Source: Dimorphilus gyrociliatus
Lineage: Eukaryota > Annelida > Polychaeta > Dinophilidae
Assembly: GCA_904063045.1 (NCBI GenBank)
Contig: CAJFCJ010000004.1
Location: forward strand, 246,195 to 310,194
Direction: 5' to 3'
DNA: 64,000 nt
A program made the translations under genes and the position numbers. The notes under the pieces are model-generated. The model searched no databases. It had not been told where the DNA came from and worked only from the letters and a program-made list of their open reading frames with translations. Positions within the stretch are counted from its first letter, which is position 1, and each line of letters opens with the position of its first letter. Below, in pieces: positions 1 to 12,836 of this stretch.

Positions 1-2276
1 ACTTCAGCTAACGGTATGTATATTCTCATAATTTTAGATCCTTGTAGGGAATATATTTTTTTCAGATTCCAAAAAACCTGTAAATCAGGAGTCTGCCGAT
101 AAATCTAAGTTGCAACCCAAACCACCTGTTCGCCGAGCCAAGAAATTTAAATTGCACGAAGTTACTGTTAAATTAGACGATAGTGCCAGGGATGAAACAG
201 CATTGGAGGCCTTTAAACGTGTTTTAGAAACAAACAACCTGGAAAAGTTTGGTGCGAAAACAGCTATCAATAAAATTATTGTATCTCTTGTTTGTACTTT
301 TGGAGGATCTATGAAAACAACTCTATTAGATTATATACTAAAAGATATAAAACAACAAAGTGACTTGGCTCTTTTATGGCTCTACCAGGAATATGCCAAT
401 TTTAAAGGCTATGGAGCTATTAAATCGGATGAAGAGGACATTGAAACAAGCAAATATGGTAACTTACTTACACTGTTACTCAATCAACTACAAGAAGAAT
501 TTGATGCTGGAGAGTCGTACGTAATATTCACTAATTATCAGCTTTGTTGTATAAAAATTTGATATTTTTCAGTTTATTTACAAGAATTCTTCTTGAAGCT
601 CCTCTGCTTACAAACGAAGCTACACAAGTTTTACAGCGGTTTTGTCAAGATCCTGACCGTATTGGTGTTGGATTGAATACATTGAAAACATTAGTTCTCT
701 ATAGACCAAAAGCAAATTTGCTTCACAACCTTTTGGCGTTTTCCATGAATCCTCATAATGAAATCCGCTCGAAAGCTTTAAACATAATTAAAGAATTATT
801 TATCTCTAATGAAGAATTTCGCCAAGAAATGGAAACCGAAGCGTTAAAAATTACTAATTATTTACTTGATGAACACCCTCCCAAAGAAGTGTTTAGTTCA
901 GTGGTCGCCTATACTGAATCACCAACGTGGAATGAGGATTTAATTAAATTGTGCCTAAATTTGTATGCTTTGTTGCTACCGTTGAAACATTCTCTAATTC
1001 ACGAGTAAGATATTATGGGACTAAATCTCAAGTATGAAAAATTAATTGATTTATTCTTTTAGGGTAGAGAACATATATCCCAAGATTCCAGCCGAAATGA
1101 AACGAACAGTGTTAAGGAGCCTTGAGATACCAATTCGTAGTATGGGTATGGATTCCCCATACCTTCTTCAATTTGTTGAACAATGTCCCCAAGGCACTGA
1201 GACTCTGGTTACGCGCGTTATTCACGTTCTAACAGAAAGGGTTGCTCCATCCCCAGCTCTTGTTGAAAGAGTAAGGGATTTATATGAAAAGAAAGTATCA
1301 GATGTTCGATTTCTTGTACCTGTTCTGGCCGGTTTAAAGAGAAAAGAAGTATTAGACGCTCTGCCAAAATTTATGCAACTGGCCCCTATTGTACTAAAAG
1401 AAGTTTTTAACAGAGCTTTAGGTGCGTCTCATGGTCAGACTGGACCCTTAAGTGCGTCGGAACTGCTTGTCGCATTGCATAATATAGAATCTTCAAAAAC
1501 CGTTGATGTAAAAATTGTCATTCGATCAATAAGTCTCCTTCTGCAAGAAAAAGCTGTTTGCACTCAGGAATCTATTATTGCTGCTCTGCAGGAATTGGTC
1601 GAGCAAACACCTTTACCTACACTACTAATGCGAACAGCATTACAAGCCTTAAATTTACATCCGAAATTAGCAGGATTCACTATGCAACTGATGCAGAAGC
1701 TAGTACAAAAAAGTGTTTGGAAAAATAAGCGGGTCTGGGAAGGATTTATCGTATGTTGCCAAAGAACGAAACCCCAATGCTTTGGTATATTACTACAGCT
1801 ACCTCCTCCTCAATTAAAATCAATATTTGAAGTGGCTGGAGAGCTGAGAGAAAAATTATTGGAACATGTTAAACAATTTCCCCCACATCAGAAAGCCAGA
1901 ATAGCCAGAGCTATGATGCAAGTTCTTGAAAAGGATCCGGCAGAAGAGCAAAGGCTGGCCGAATTGGCTAAAAAGCAAGAACAAGAACGAATAGCTGAAC
2001 AGGAGAAAATTTATCAGCAAAAGTTGGAAGAAGAAAGGCGAACTAAAATAAAAGAAGAAGAAGACACAAAAGATCAGGAAGACACACTTAGGGACAGTCA
2101 GACTGATGAATCAGAAAATATGGCTATAAAGATGGAGGATGAAGATATAAAAGATACTAGTTTTGAGGTAAACTTAGTGACAATAAATTTTTTTGATAAT
2201 AAATTAGTTTCTACAGAGTGAAGCATCTGAAAAGGAAGAAGTAAGCGCCATCCAAACGATAACTGGAAGAAACTGA
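1..2276 (+). CDS. SYMPK: Symplekin, C-terminal part (5' end outside window)
   Basis: Scaffold of the nuclear pre-mRNA cleavage/polyadenylation and histone pre-mRNA processing machinery. Exons read as 1-13, 66-516, 573-1004, 1063-2167 and 2217-2276, all with GT/AG borders and continuous frame. The 1063-2167 exon carries the conserved symplekin C-terminal helical repeats, with stretches such as RSMGMDSPYLLQFVEQCPQG and SDVRFLVPVLAGLKRKEV. A charged Lys/Glu-rich tail follows and ends in a short last exon (TGA at 2274-2276). An AATAAA lies at 2307-2312. The N-terminal HEAT region that binds SSU72 and CstF64 must lie upstream of base 1. The gene converges on CSE1L, leaving 160 bp between the stop codons. 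The identification rests on long stretches matching the family; the first 13-base exon is only a fragment. Confidence 0.93.
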
Positions 2277-2436
2277 TTTTGTTTGTGATTGAACGATTAA
2301 AAATACAATAAATTAAAAATACACTAGAGAACTTTTTATTTATAAAAATCGCTTTCTTGCAGATATAAATAAAATGGCAGCTGCGCCTTGATTTTCAAAA
2401 AACCAGATGACTCTCGGTGTTTTAGGAAACAAAATT

Positions 2437-5400
2437 TTAAGATAGCATAACGCCTGCTTGATTCAAGTATTGTTGTAGAAAATCAGTAGCCTGAGGCGGT
2501 AAACTTGCAGTGATGAGTGGTTGTAGTTTTCCAGGGTTGGCTTGAGAAACTTTTTGCAGGCCTTTTACCAAGTATATTCTTGGATTTTCTACGTTAGCAC
2601 ATGGATCAAACTCAGATTTCCCAGAAAAAGCCAATTTAGAATAGGCAGCCTGATAGCCTGGTGTATCTTCAATATCTATAAAATGTTCATCATCTGGTAT
2701 ACTGCTATCTTCAGGCAATTCAAAAAGCCCGATTAAAGACTGAAGTAGTTGACCCCTAAAAGCATACGGACATTTAAAATTAGTTATTTACTAAATATTA
2801 CAACAATCAACCTACCAGAAAGCTTGAAAATTCGTAAGCATAATAGGAGCATCAGTTAATATATTTGTAATTCCAATTGCGCAAATTTTCTTTTCCTTTG
2901 TGTCTGTCAATTTTTGCACATTTGGCACAAATAATTTCTCTAATACCATACCAAACATCCTTTAAAAAATGAATGGTATACGTTTAAATTTAGGTGATTC
3001 AATGATGAAAAAAATTACATACTTCTCTTGAATAGATTCAACTGTTTGAATCAAGACATTTGCTCCATATTTTATGGTGAAAACACACATAAAGATAAGG
3101 AAACCTAAAGAATTAATATATATATATATATATATATATGTTTACAGTAAACATTAATCTTAGTTTAAAATATCATACTTTTTATAAATTTCGTAGTCTT
3201 GGAACTTGTTAATCTTCTAAAGCATAACACAAATATCTGCTGAATGAATGGTTCCATTCGCTCCCTATTTTCACACAGCATTAAAGCAAACTGATAAATG
3301 TAAACATTTTTATTATACTCACTTTGACATTGTGTTGATCAAAGTATTTAAAATGTAAAATCCTTCATGATCATTTGTTTTCGAAGCAACTAGCTTTTGG
3401 AATATTCCAAGTAATCCTTCCTGTAACAAATAAATTTCAATTTATTTTTATCTTATTTAATAAATTCATGCATCGAACTCACCAACTTGCTACCCTCAAT
3501 TTGCGAACTAGCAACAGATATAAACGCCTGTAAGAGCCTAACTAAGGCTGGAATATTTCCAGATCTCTCCCAAAGGACAGGTTGTAATAAGTGAGGGAAA
3601 AGAGCAATGTATAAATCAGGCACACCACCCCCTGCTGGGTGCAATTCGAGGAGCAGTGATAAAATTTGAAACACATAGGGAATAAATTCAAGGACATCTT
3701 GTTGAAGAATTTCTTGAAAACTTGGCATTAGTCCTTTCTCGAATACTTCAACGGCAGCTGTATCAGCTTTACACATTGCTCTAATAGCCACACATATTGT
3801 TTCAAATATATAATGATTAAAGTGAGGTTTCTTGGGCCACTGTTAGTTAAGAATTGTTATTATAATTTTTCATTACATTTTATTGATCATTATTACCTTG
3901 GCTACTTGCATAAGTTTCTCGATTAATTTTTGGAGCAAGCCAGATAAGTAAGGTGCTATCTTTTCTTGTAAAAGACTGAAGCTTCTCATGATTGCTGTAG
4001 ATAAAACAGAAATTTGAATAGTGTTACATAATATCTAACAGATATAACCTTTCATAACATATTCATTTTCCGCTGACTTAGTAGTTTCAAGTAAAGCAAA
4101 TAAATTCGTCAACAGCGGTTCTACAAACACACTTAGCGTTTCTTTGGTCACACTGAATGAAAAACAAATGAGAAATAAATAGTAAATTAGCAATTTTCAC
4201 ATACGCTGGCCCATCTTCCAATTTAACGGTAAAAATTCTTTCAAGAGCGTGGGCTGCATAAGTATGAACGACTTGAGTTTCCGCTGTTAATAAACGTATA
4301 AGACCAGGTATACAGCTTACAAGAGCTTCACGACGAAGTTGACTTCTAAACACCATCACGTATTTGATTGCATCTGCTTTTAGAACTGGATTTTCATTGA
4401 CTAAATACAACAAATAAAGCAATGTAATAAGTAGCAAAATCGTTATAAAAGTAAATTAGATATTAACCATTCGGATTTTCAATATCAGGATAAACATGAG
4501 TCTTCATAAAATCTATTATGTTAACAAGTTCACTAGTTTGAGTAATACCATGTCTCTGTGTGGCTCCTTTCGCAGCCAACGATGTAACTAAATAGATTGC
4601 AGCATCTTTCGATTTCCAATTTCCCTTCGGATTAACACTGTACTCCTGTAACATTGCCTGAATATAGCTGGAGAAATTCTCAATTACAGGACCTTCAAAC
4701 ATTCGACACAAAGATCTGACAAGGTCGCACGCAGCACGCCTTCTTGTATCAACGTCAGAGCCTGATAATTTAAATGTTTTTTAGATGTTTACTGCACTTT
4801 CATTTTAGGAATTTACCTTCAATATCTCTTCTAATGTACTCTTCCGGATTATCTTCAAACATTTCCTCATCTGCTTCTACAAGCGGATAAAAAATAAACG
4901 ATGTTGTAAAGTTCAATAACTAGAATAAAATGGTATATATTAATCAATTTCTTACCTCTAAAATGCATATTGGGAACAATAACTTTTTCACATATTGATT
5001 GCAAGGTTCCTGGAGCCTCAAAAACATTTCTATATGAATTTCTGTCAGCCACAGAGGCAAGAAATTGAATAGCATTCGATACGAGCTGAAAAAAATTTAA
5101 GTTGTTCAAAATAATGCGAAATAAGTTATTAAAATCTAATTACGAGATCGTATTTCACTTGTTGACCAGTTCCAACTAATAAGTTCCAAATTGCATCAAC
5201 AAATCCAGGTAGATGAGAACTAAATTCTTCGTCATATTTTTGTGCATATAACGCAACATTGTCACAAATCTGTGATTTAACTTGTTCAAGTAAACCAGCT
5301 TCTTCATCATCTTGAGTTTGTAAAATTTTATTATCAATTGTCAATAAGGTATGAAAATGACCCATCCAAATGTTCATATTGTCCTCAAAATGCTCCGGTA

Positions 5401-6426
5401 AATCCTTTTTTTATATAATTTGTTAAGTTGTTTAATTTTATTCGTCAGGAGGTAAAAACTTACTTGATAATTGAGAGAATAAAATACTTTGCAAATCAAT
5501 ACAAGAGAGCTGAAAATGATTTTTAAATTTTCCGGATTGCTTGCATTTTCATTGGCAATATTCATCATATCCTATCAATTGATATCGATTAAATTGATTT
5601 ATAGCATTATTTTTAATTTTGATCTTACGATAAATAATTTAGTAAAAGGCTCTGCAAAATTGTCCAATACATATTTAATTTCGGTCCATAGTTCTTGACT
5701 TTTAAACTCATGGCGATATCTTGAAGATGTTTCATAATTTAGTAAAATTTCAGTCACTTTAGATTGACTTACCTCTTGAATAATGAGTGTGCTGTTCTTA
5801 AAACACCATTAATGATGTGTATATCTTGTGAAAGAAATTTAGTGGAAAACTCTTTCAAAAGATCCGTCCATTTCATAGGAAAATCTTCTTTCCCAATAAC
5901 ACTAATAGCGTCACTTAACTTAAGATAAAACATGTTATTATTGCCTAATATTTGACAGTCTGTCAATTGTAGTTACCTGTTTTTGAATTTGTTCAGGGTT
6001 TTTCAACATCAAATTAACTATACTGGTCTTGACAAAATTTCTATCTTTATCGCATATTTTGTTAACATCTTCAACCTAATTGGTGATGAAAACTTGTTAT
6101 TAATTATGATATTCAATGTGATATATTACGTACAATTCGCCAATTTCTTTTGACAAAGTTTTTAAATGTTACAGCAGCGCTAACTCTCACATGAAATTCA
6201 ATACTATCGCAGTCTATGACGTTCAATAAGATAACAGAAAAATTCTCATTTCCTTCAATTGATTCCAAGAAGCTCTCAGCTAAATAAAATATGATATTTA
6301 GTTAATTGATGTTCAACAAGATTTGAAAAAAGGCATGATACCTGGTTGTCTTATGGAGCGTTCTGGTGAAAGTGTTTTTGTTAAGCACTCAACAAGACTT
6401 TGTACAGTAGTTTGATTAATCTCCAT
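2437..6426 (-). CDS. CSE1L: Exportin-2 (CAS/CSE1L), importin-alpha re-exporter
   Basis: Karyopherin-beta family HEAT-repeat protein that returns importin-alpha to the cytoplasm with RanGTP. The reading starts at ATG 6424-6426 (MEINQTTVQSLVECLTKTLS) and runs through close to twenty short exons to a stop at 2437-2439. Recognisable family stretches are the N-terminal importin-beta-like segment (FHVRVSAAVTFKNFVKRNW), KEDFPMKWTDLL, the CSE1 core (RRAACDLVRSLCRMFEGPV region near 4700) and the C-terminal Cse1 domain (DPCANVENPRIYLVKGLQKV region near 2600). A likely 5'UTR intron lies upstream: an acceptor TTTGCAG at about 6440 and a donor AAAG|GTAAAC near 6596. It shares a 580 bp divergent interval with RAB11. 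No frame breaks were seen, but not every internal junction was checked. Confidence 0.93.
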
Positions 6427-7006
6427 TCTATAGGTCTATCTGCAAAGTATTGGATAGTGATATAGTAACAGAAAATCCTTGTAATATATCAGGCTTGTCC
6501 GTTAAGAATGTATTTTCGCTCAGAACCCGGTTTCAAAAATATGAAGTAAATTTAAGTAAATACAAGTCATAAATGAACTCAATATAGTTTACCTTTCTTA
6601 GAAATAGATTTTTTAAATGCTTTTACAAAGAAAGTCCAGTGGTACAGACCTTTTCGAATTTTAATTGCGGATACTGTAAGATAGGTTTCAATAGTGTGGC
6701 TCGAGTTCAGCTGAGTTTTAACGACTTGAAAACGTATTCGAAGTACTGCTCTGCGCATGCGCTTATGACTGTGGGGCGTTATGACGATTCGCCATACTGA
6801 TTTTGCGATAAAACGATTATACATCTGACGAAATCAGTAAATATCCAATTAATCAGCCTTCGGAACCGAAAAAGAGTGGCGTATTTTTTCGAGACGTTAA
6901 TAGTCTTTTGGAACATTCCGGTGTATAATTCTTAAGTTGCCGTAGACGGTTAATAGCAACGGTTTTTACTGTGAAAAACTGTTTTGGTTGATTTTACTTA
7001 GCAATT
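6427..7006. promoter_or_regulatory. Divergent 5' region between CSE1L and RAB11
   Basis: 580 bp between two opposed start codons. It is less AT-rich than its surroundings and holds TGCGCATGCGC at 6752-6762, a near-perfect palindrome matching the known NRF-1 consensus. That site is typical of housekeeping and bidirectional promoters. The CSE1L side also contains the probable 5'UTR intron. No ORF here is convincing. A role as shared promoter is inferred. Confidence 0.5.
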
Positions 7007-8907
<1,901 letters not shown>

Positions 8908-9544
8908 CACTGAAATTTAGGTTAAATATGAAATGTGAAGCAAAAAAAGTTCTATTCGCTTAACAATGCTCTTCATTTTACATGGTTTTTTTGTACACAT
9001 AAGTTTATTATCATGATAAATTGCCGAAATATGCAAAATCAGTGTGCACTGAAAGATAATTTATTCATATAACTTAAAGATTCTATTCGTTCGACACGCC
9101 TCGTTTAAAATTCAGAGAATAAAGCGAATTGCTGCGCTTTTAATTTGTGAGATCCGAATTTTTTCTTTAAAATCTATTCCATTGTCACATTGTTTTATTG
9201 TTAAAATGATTGTTTTTTCCCATTCGACATATTCATAATCATAGTCTAAATATCAAACAATTACCGCCTGTGGCATTATATTGTTCCAAACTATGATGTC
9301 CGATATGATTATTTTTGTTCTGTATAACAAGGAAAAATAAATACAGGAAAAATTGATAAATGGATAAGTATTTATTTCGAATGTTATTTATTGTGTAATT
9401 TTTCAAAATATATTCAATCAATAAACTGAAATACAATTCGTAATTTTATTATAAATTTTTGTAACTGGATTGTATGAGCGAAAGAATGAGTATAAACATC
9501 AAGTTAACTTTTACCAGCGAATTTAAAGTAACAAACGAAACTCT
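8908..9544. other. 3' region between RAB11 and SMIM30
   Basis: About 640 bp of AT-rich sequence between two convergent stop codons. It holds RAB11 3'UTR material (AATAAA near 9118) and several A/T runs. No coding frame or RNA gene was recognised. Confidence 0.4.
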
Positions 9545-9721
9545 TTAATATTGTTCCCTTCTTCTAGCATACCACCCCAAACCGGCACATAGCAAGACTA
9601 CACCTATTGAACAACCAACTAAAATTGCCAAAACATCTCCTCCATCTAATGCCAAAACAACTTGAACTTGAGAACATAAAATAATTAATAATAAAAATAA
9701 TATTCTAGCAGCCATATTCAT
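9545..9721 (-). CDS. SMIM30: Small integral membrane protein 30 homologue
   Basis: A single-exon micropeptide of 58 residues, starting at ATG 9719-9721 (second ATG at 9715). It has an N-terminal hydrophobic segment (ARILFLLLIILCS), then LDGGDVLAILVGCSIGVVLL as a second hydrophobic stretch, and a basic tail GWYARRREQY. The order (signal-like segment, acidic-Gly-Asp, transmembrane helix, YAR[RK] tail) and the total length match vertebrate SMIM30, a 59-residue ER/mitochondria-associated membrane micropeptide. The in-frame extension upstream starts only at GTG and is not used. A CACGTG lies 4-9 bases upstream of the start. The next gene to the right is a tRNA cluster on the same strand. The function in invertebrates is unknown. 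Confidence 0.75.
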   Translation of the reverse strand: MNMAARILFLLLIILCSQVQVVLALDGGDVLAILVGCSIGVVLLCAGLGWYARRREQY

Positions 9722-9722
9722 T

Positions 9723-9732
9723 GTCACGTGTC
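9723..9732 (-). promoter_or_regulatory. E-box GTCACGTGTC just upstream of SMIM30
   Basis: CACGTG at 9725-9730 within GTCACGTGTC, a form bound by bHLH-Zip factors (USF, MYC/MAX, TFEB/MITF class). It lies directly before the SMIM30 start codon. This is motif evidence only. Confidence 0.35.
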
Positions 9733-10077
9733 AGGTCGTTTTTATAATAGAGCACTTAATTTAAAATTAATGTCATTACACCTCCTTTTTTGAAATATTT
9801 TGTTGTAAAATGTAGAATTTTATTACTTTTCTAGATAAAAAATATGGTTTTTCTACTGTAACAAGTAAACTTTTTATACCGAGAATATAGCTTTAAAAAA
9901 ATCTTGTTTTTGCCGAACTTTACAGCTTGACCTTACAGATGTAACAAAAAGAGTTATAGTTATTAGACTAATAGAATATTAGATTCTACATTTGCACCAT
10001 ACAAATGAGAGGGGATTTAAAATGTTAATTTTGAAATAGTTGTCATCTTTTTTGGGAAAATTTACAAAAAAAACTGT
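9733..10077. other. AT-rich spacer between SMIM30 and the tRNA cluster
   Basis: 345 bp with no ORF or RNA gene that I can support. Near 10067-10073 is the A-run that reads as an oligo-T Pol III terminator for the last tRNA-Ala copy. Confidence 0.4.
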
Positions 10078-10149
10078 TGGAGATGCCGGGGATCGAACCC
10101 GGGACCTTTCACATGCAAAGCGAACGCACTACCACTGTGCTACATCCCC
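10078..10149 (-). tRNA. tRNA-Ala-TGC: tRNA-Ala (anticodon UGC), copy 1
   Basis: 72-base cloverleaf read on the minus strand: acceptor GGGGATG/CATCTCC, D-arm GCAC/GTGC, anticodon stem TTCGC/GTGAA with loop TTTGCAT (anticodon TGC), T-arm CCGGG/CCCGG with loop TTCGATC, discriminator A. The A-box and B-box (GGTTCGATCCC) are intact. A T-run just downstream on the minus strand serves as Pol III terminator. Identical in sequence to the other four copies. Confidence 0.97.
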
Positions 10150-10247
10150 TTACAGAAACTTCAATGCAGATTAATCGCTCTTGAATAATCTCGGTATAAT
10201 CTCGGAAAACAAAAATAAAAAATATTGAACAATACAGAAAAAAATTA

Positions 10248-10319
10248 TGGAGATGCCGGGGATCGAACCCGGGACCTTTCACATGCAAAGCGAACGCACT
10301 ACCACTGTGCTACATCCCC
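10248..10319 (-). tRNA. tRNA-Ala-TGC: tRNA-Ala (anticodon UGC), copy 2
   Basis: Same 72-base cloverleaf and UGC anticodon as copy 1. It is followed on the minus strand by ATAA and a run of seven T as terminator. It starts 170 bp from copy 1, and the spacer sequence is different. Confidence 0.97.
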
Positions 10320-10423
10320 TAACTGAGAAATTAATGCTTTATAATGCATAGTATACTATAATCTTAAAGATTGAATTATTAAAGATAAACATTTTCACGT
10401 AGATTACAGATTCAAAAAATTAT

Positions 10424-10495
10424 TGGAGATGCCGGGGATCGAACCCGGGACCTTTCACATGCAAAGCGAACGCACTACCACTGTGCTACATCCCC
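10424..10495 (-). tRNA. tRNA-Ala-TGC: tRNA-Ala (anticodon UGC), copy 3
   Basis: Identical cloverleaf to the other copies, with a terminator of six T shortly downstream on the minus strand. The start-to-start distance from copy 2 is 176 bp. Confidence 0.97.
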
Positions 10496-10603
10496 TTACA
10501 ACGATACAGATTCTCCCTGTAAGTTCTGTAATTGATCGACATTGTTTTCCTTAAAAAAGGACGATAAGGTGGGCTAAAAGTCATGGAATATGCAAAAAGT
10601 TAT

Positions 10604-10675
10604 TGGAGATGCCGGGGATCGAACCCGGGACCTTTCACATGCAAAGCGAACGCACTACCACTGTGCTACATCCCC
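10604..10675 (-). tRNA. tRNA-Ala-TGC: tRNA-Ala (anticodon UGC), copy 4
   Basis: Identical cloverleaf, with a terminator of five T downstream on the minus strand. It is 180 bp from copy 3. The immediate flank (TTACACTAAA on the plus strand) is shared with copy 5, so these two are probably the youngest duplicates. Confidence 0.97.
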
Positions 10676-10783
10676 TTACACTAAACACGCATCTTATTCA
10701 AAATTCTGTACTGACCCAGAGAGATAAGATAAAAAAAACAAGTAACAGTATAAAAAAGAACAGGAAAAAAATGCAAAAACTAT

Positions 10784-10855
10784 TGGAGATGCCGGGGATC
10801 GAACCCGGGACCTTTCACATGCAAAGCGAACGCACTACCACTGTGCTACATCCCC
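10784..10855 (-). tRNA. tRNA-Ala-TGC: tRNA-Ala (anticodon UGC), copy 5
   Basis: Identical cloverleaf, 180 bp from copy 4, with five T and then seven T in the downstream minus-strand flank. This is the promoter-side end of the array. Confidence 0.97.
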
Positions 10856-11225
10856 TTACACTAAATATTTAGCTTAATATTGCTTATAGATCAACATCAT
10901 AAAAATTTTTACGATTGAAAATTCAAGCAATTTTTTCGACATGTATATTCAGCAAATGGTTAATCTAAAATATTAAATGAAGGTAAGATGAAAATACTAC
11001 GATTTTATTAATAAATAAGTTCGTTACAAGTATCTATATAATATACTTTCGGCAATATTATTTTTGACATGAAAAGCACAGTAAGATTCAAGTAATACAT
11101 TTACAATCCAATAAAGTATGAACATATATATATATATGAATAATTATTATGTGTTGTTTTAGAATCAAAAATGACTTCAAGATAGTATTTCACACAAGAT
11201 GACAATAATATTCAAATGCAAGTTT
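10856..11225. other. Spacer between tRNA array and WBP2 3' end
   Basis: 370 bp of AT-rich sequence with a short TA repeat near 11126-11138. It probably includes the WBP2 3'UTR. No gene recognised. Confidence 0.4.
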
Positions 11226-12468
11226 TTAATTATCTTTCTTATTAATATCATTATAGGCAGGAGGTGCATCAGGATATGCTGGAGCAGATGCATTCTGCAT
11301 ATACATATTATGCCCATCTCCATTTTGATAGTAGGCTTGTCCTTGATGTGCTTCTTGGGCTTTAGCATCTATTAAATAAAATCGTTATAGTTTTCTTTAA
11401 AGGAAAATATAGAATTAGTACTATGTATATACTTTTTTAACTGAATAACTAACTGGAATAAATACTTATTGTTATATTACTTGTTTACTAATACGAATAA
11501 TTTTGTCTCTTTTTGTCGACGCTACTATTTTTCAATTGAAAATTTTTAAGTTAATTTTAACTTTTTCTTGCTGCTTTTTTGATCAGAAGTAGGCAAAGGT
11601 TTTGCTCAAAATTTAGAAAGTACCTGCTGGCGATATAGGAGCTATTCCTGGGTATGGTGGTGGTGCAGTAGCCATGTAAACTGAGTTAGCTGTTGCATAT
11701 TTTCGGAAAAGTTAATTATAATTCGGAAAATAGAACAATTTCTAAATTTTGTTTACCTGGAGGTTGATCGGGGAAATGATTGTAAGGTACAAAACCATAC
11801 TCGGAATTCTGTGGCGGTGCGTATTGGTTAAATTCTGCCGGGTAAAAGTCTGTTGGTGGAGTGTAAGGTGGGGGAGGAGGCATTTGCTGAGCTACGCGAC
11901 AAGCTGCAAAATAATAGGGAAAATATTAGCTATTTCATGTTATATTTAATAATTATTACCTCGTCTTCCACATTCAAGCATTGCTCTTCCAAATTCGATA
12001 GCTCCACCCTTGTTGAACCATAGTTTAAGTTTACTTCTACCTTCCCAATTGCCATTCGCTTCTGCTTTAACTGAACCTTTGATAAAATTAGCTCCAAAGA
12101 TGGGTTGTTCCAATTCTAGTTCGCTAAGTGACAAGAAAGCTGCTGAGAACGATTGTAATGTATCTTTGGCATTGTTATTAGTGAAGATAATCTTTAAAAG
12201 TAATAAAAATCATGTGATTATTTTTTTATTAATAATAATATATACTTACTCGATGGGTTGTTAAAAAAATCCTGCCTTTCTTAGTTCCTTTGAACGGAAC
12301 AACGTTACTAGGACCTTCTAGTTTCAATTCAGCTCCATCATAGAAAAGTAGAATTCTAAGGGTACAAAATTAACGATCACTAATTGTCCAATTTCTTTTA
12401 TATATTAAATACCTCTCTCCAAAATAAAGGACAACCCCAGAACCGCTATGAGATGTATTCAGAGACAT
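11226..12468 (-). CDS. WBP2: WW-domain-binding protein 2
   Basis: Transcriptional co-activator that binds WW-domain proteins (YAP/TAZ, NEDD4 family). Six exons on the minus strand: 12413-12468, 12250-12355, 11960-12191, 11757-11903, 11624-11680 and 11226-11368, with consistent phases. The N-terminal half is the GRAM-like domain (VPFKGTKKGRIFLTTHR; QPIFGANFIKGSVKAEANG; GGAIEFGRAML). The tail is Pro/Tyr-rich and holds WW-ligand motifs: PPPPPYTPP, PPPYPG and PPAY. The last residues are NKKDN. The length (about 231 aa) is similar to the family. It is head-to-head with rabenosyn-5 across 368 bp. A YAP-pathway role is known for the vertebrate protein and inferred here. Confidence 0.95.
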
Positions 12469-12836
12469 TGTTGATATCGTTAAAATTCTGAATGACGTCA
12501 GTATCACATGAGGAAGGATTATTTTCGTATGATTTTGGAGGATTTCTTAAAAATCTTAAAAAGAATTCTTAATTGTTTTTCAAACAATAAAAATTATTAT
12601 AAAATATAATTTAAAATTTTTACTACGAAAATATAAATATGTCACCACAACAAATCAGTCGATATAACTAAGAATATTTCATATTTAATGTTTTAGCTGT
12701 TGAATAAATATGTTTGGTTTTGAAAAATTCTGATTTTTAAAGTTAGATAAATTAAAAAAAATTAAGTTTATATGAGTTGGATTGCGTGCTTACAGATTTT
12801 ACATACTGGAGGCGTTTTCAATTATTTTATGCAAAA
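12469..12836. promoter_or_regulatory. Divergent interval between WBP2 and rabenosyn-5
   Basis: 368 bp between opposed starts, strongly AT-rich, with no recognised motif except a 3' splice-like GTGCTTACAG at 12786-12795 on the plus strand. A shared promoter is inferred from position only. Confidence 0.3.

Noticed and set aside
3118-3139. (TA)n run in a CSE1L intron, with similar runs near 26068, 50025, 52279 and 52527
   Set aside because: Simple microsatellites; no sign of a mobile element or functional structure.
10603-10872. 89-codon plus-strand ORF with repeated MPGIEPGTFHMQSERTT
   Set aside because: It is the antisense translation of tRNA-Ala copies 4 and 5, a well-known false protein in databases.
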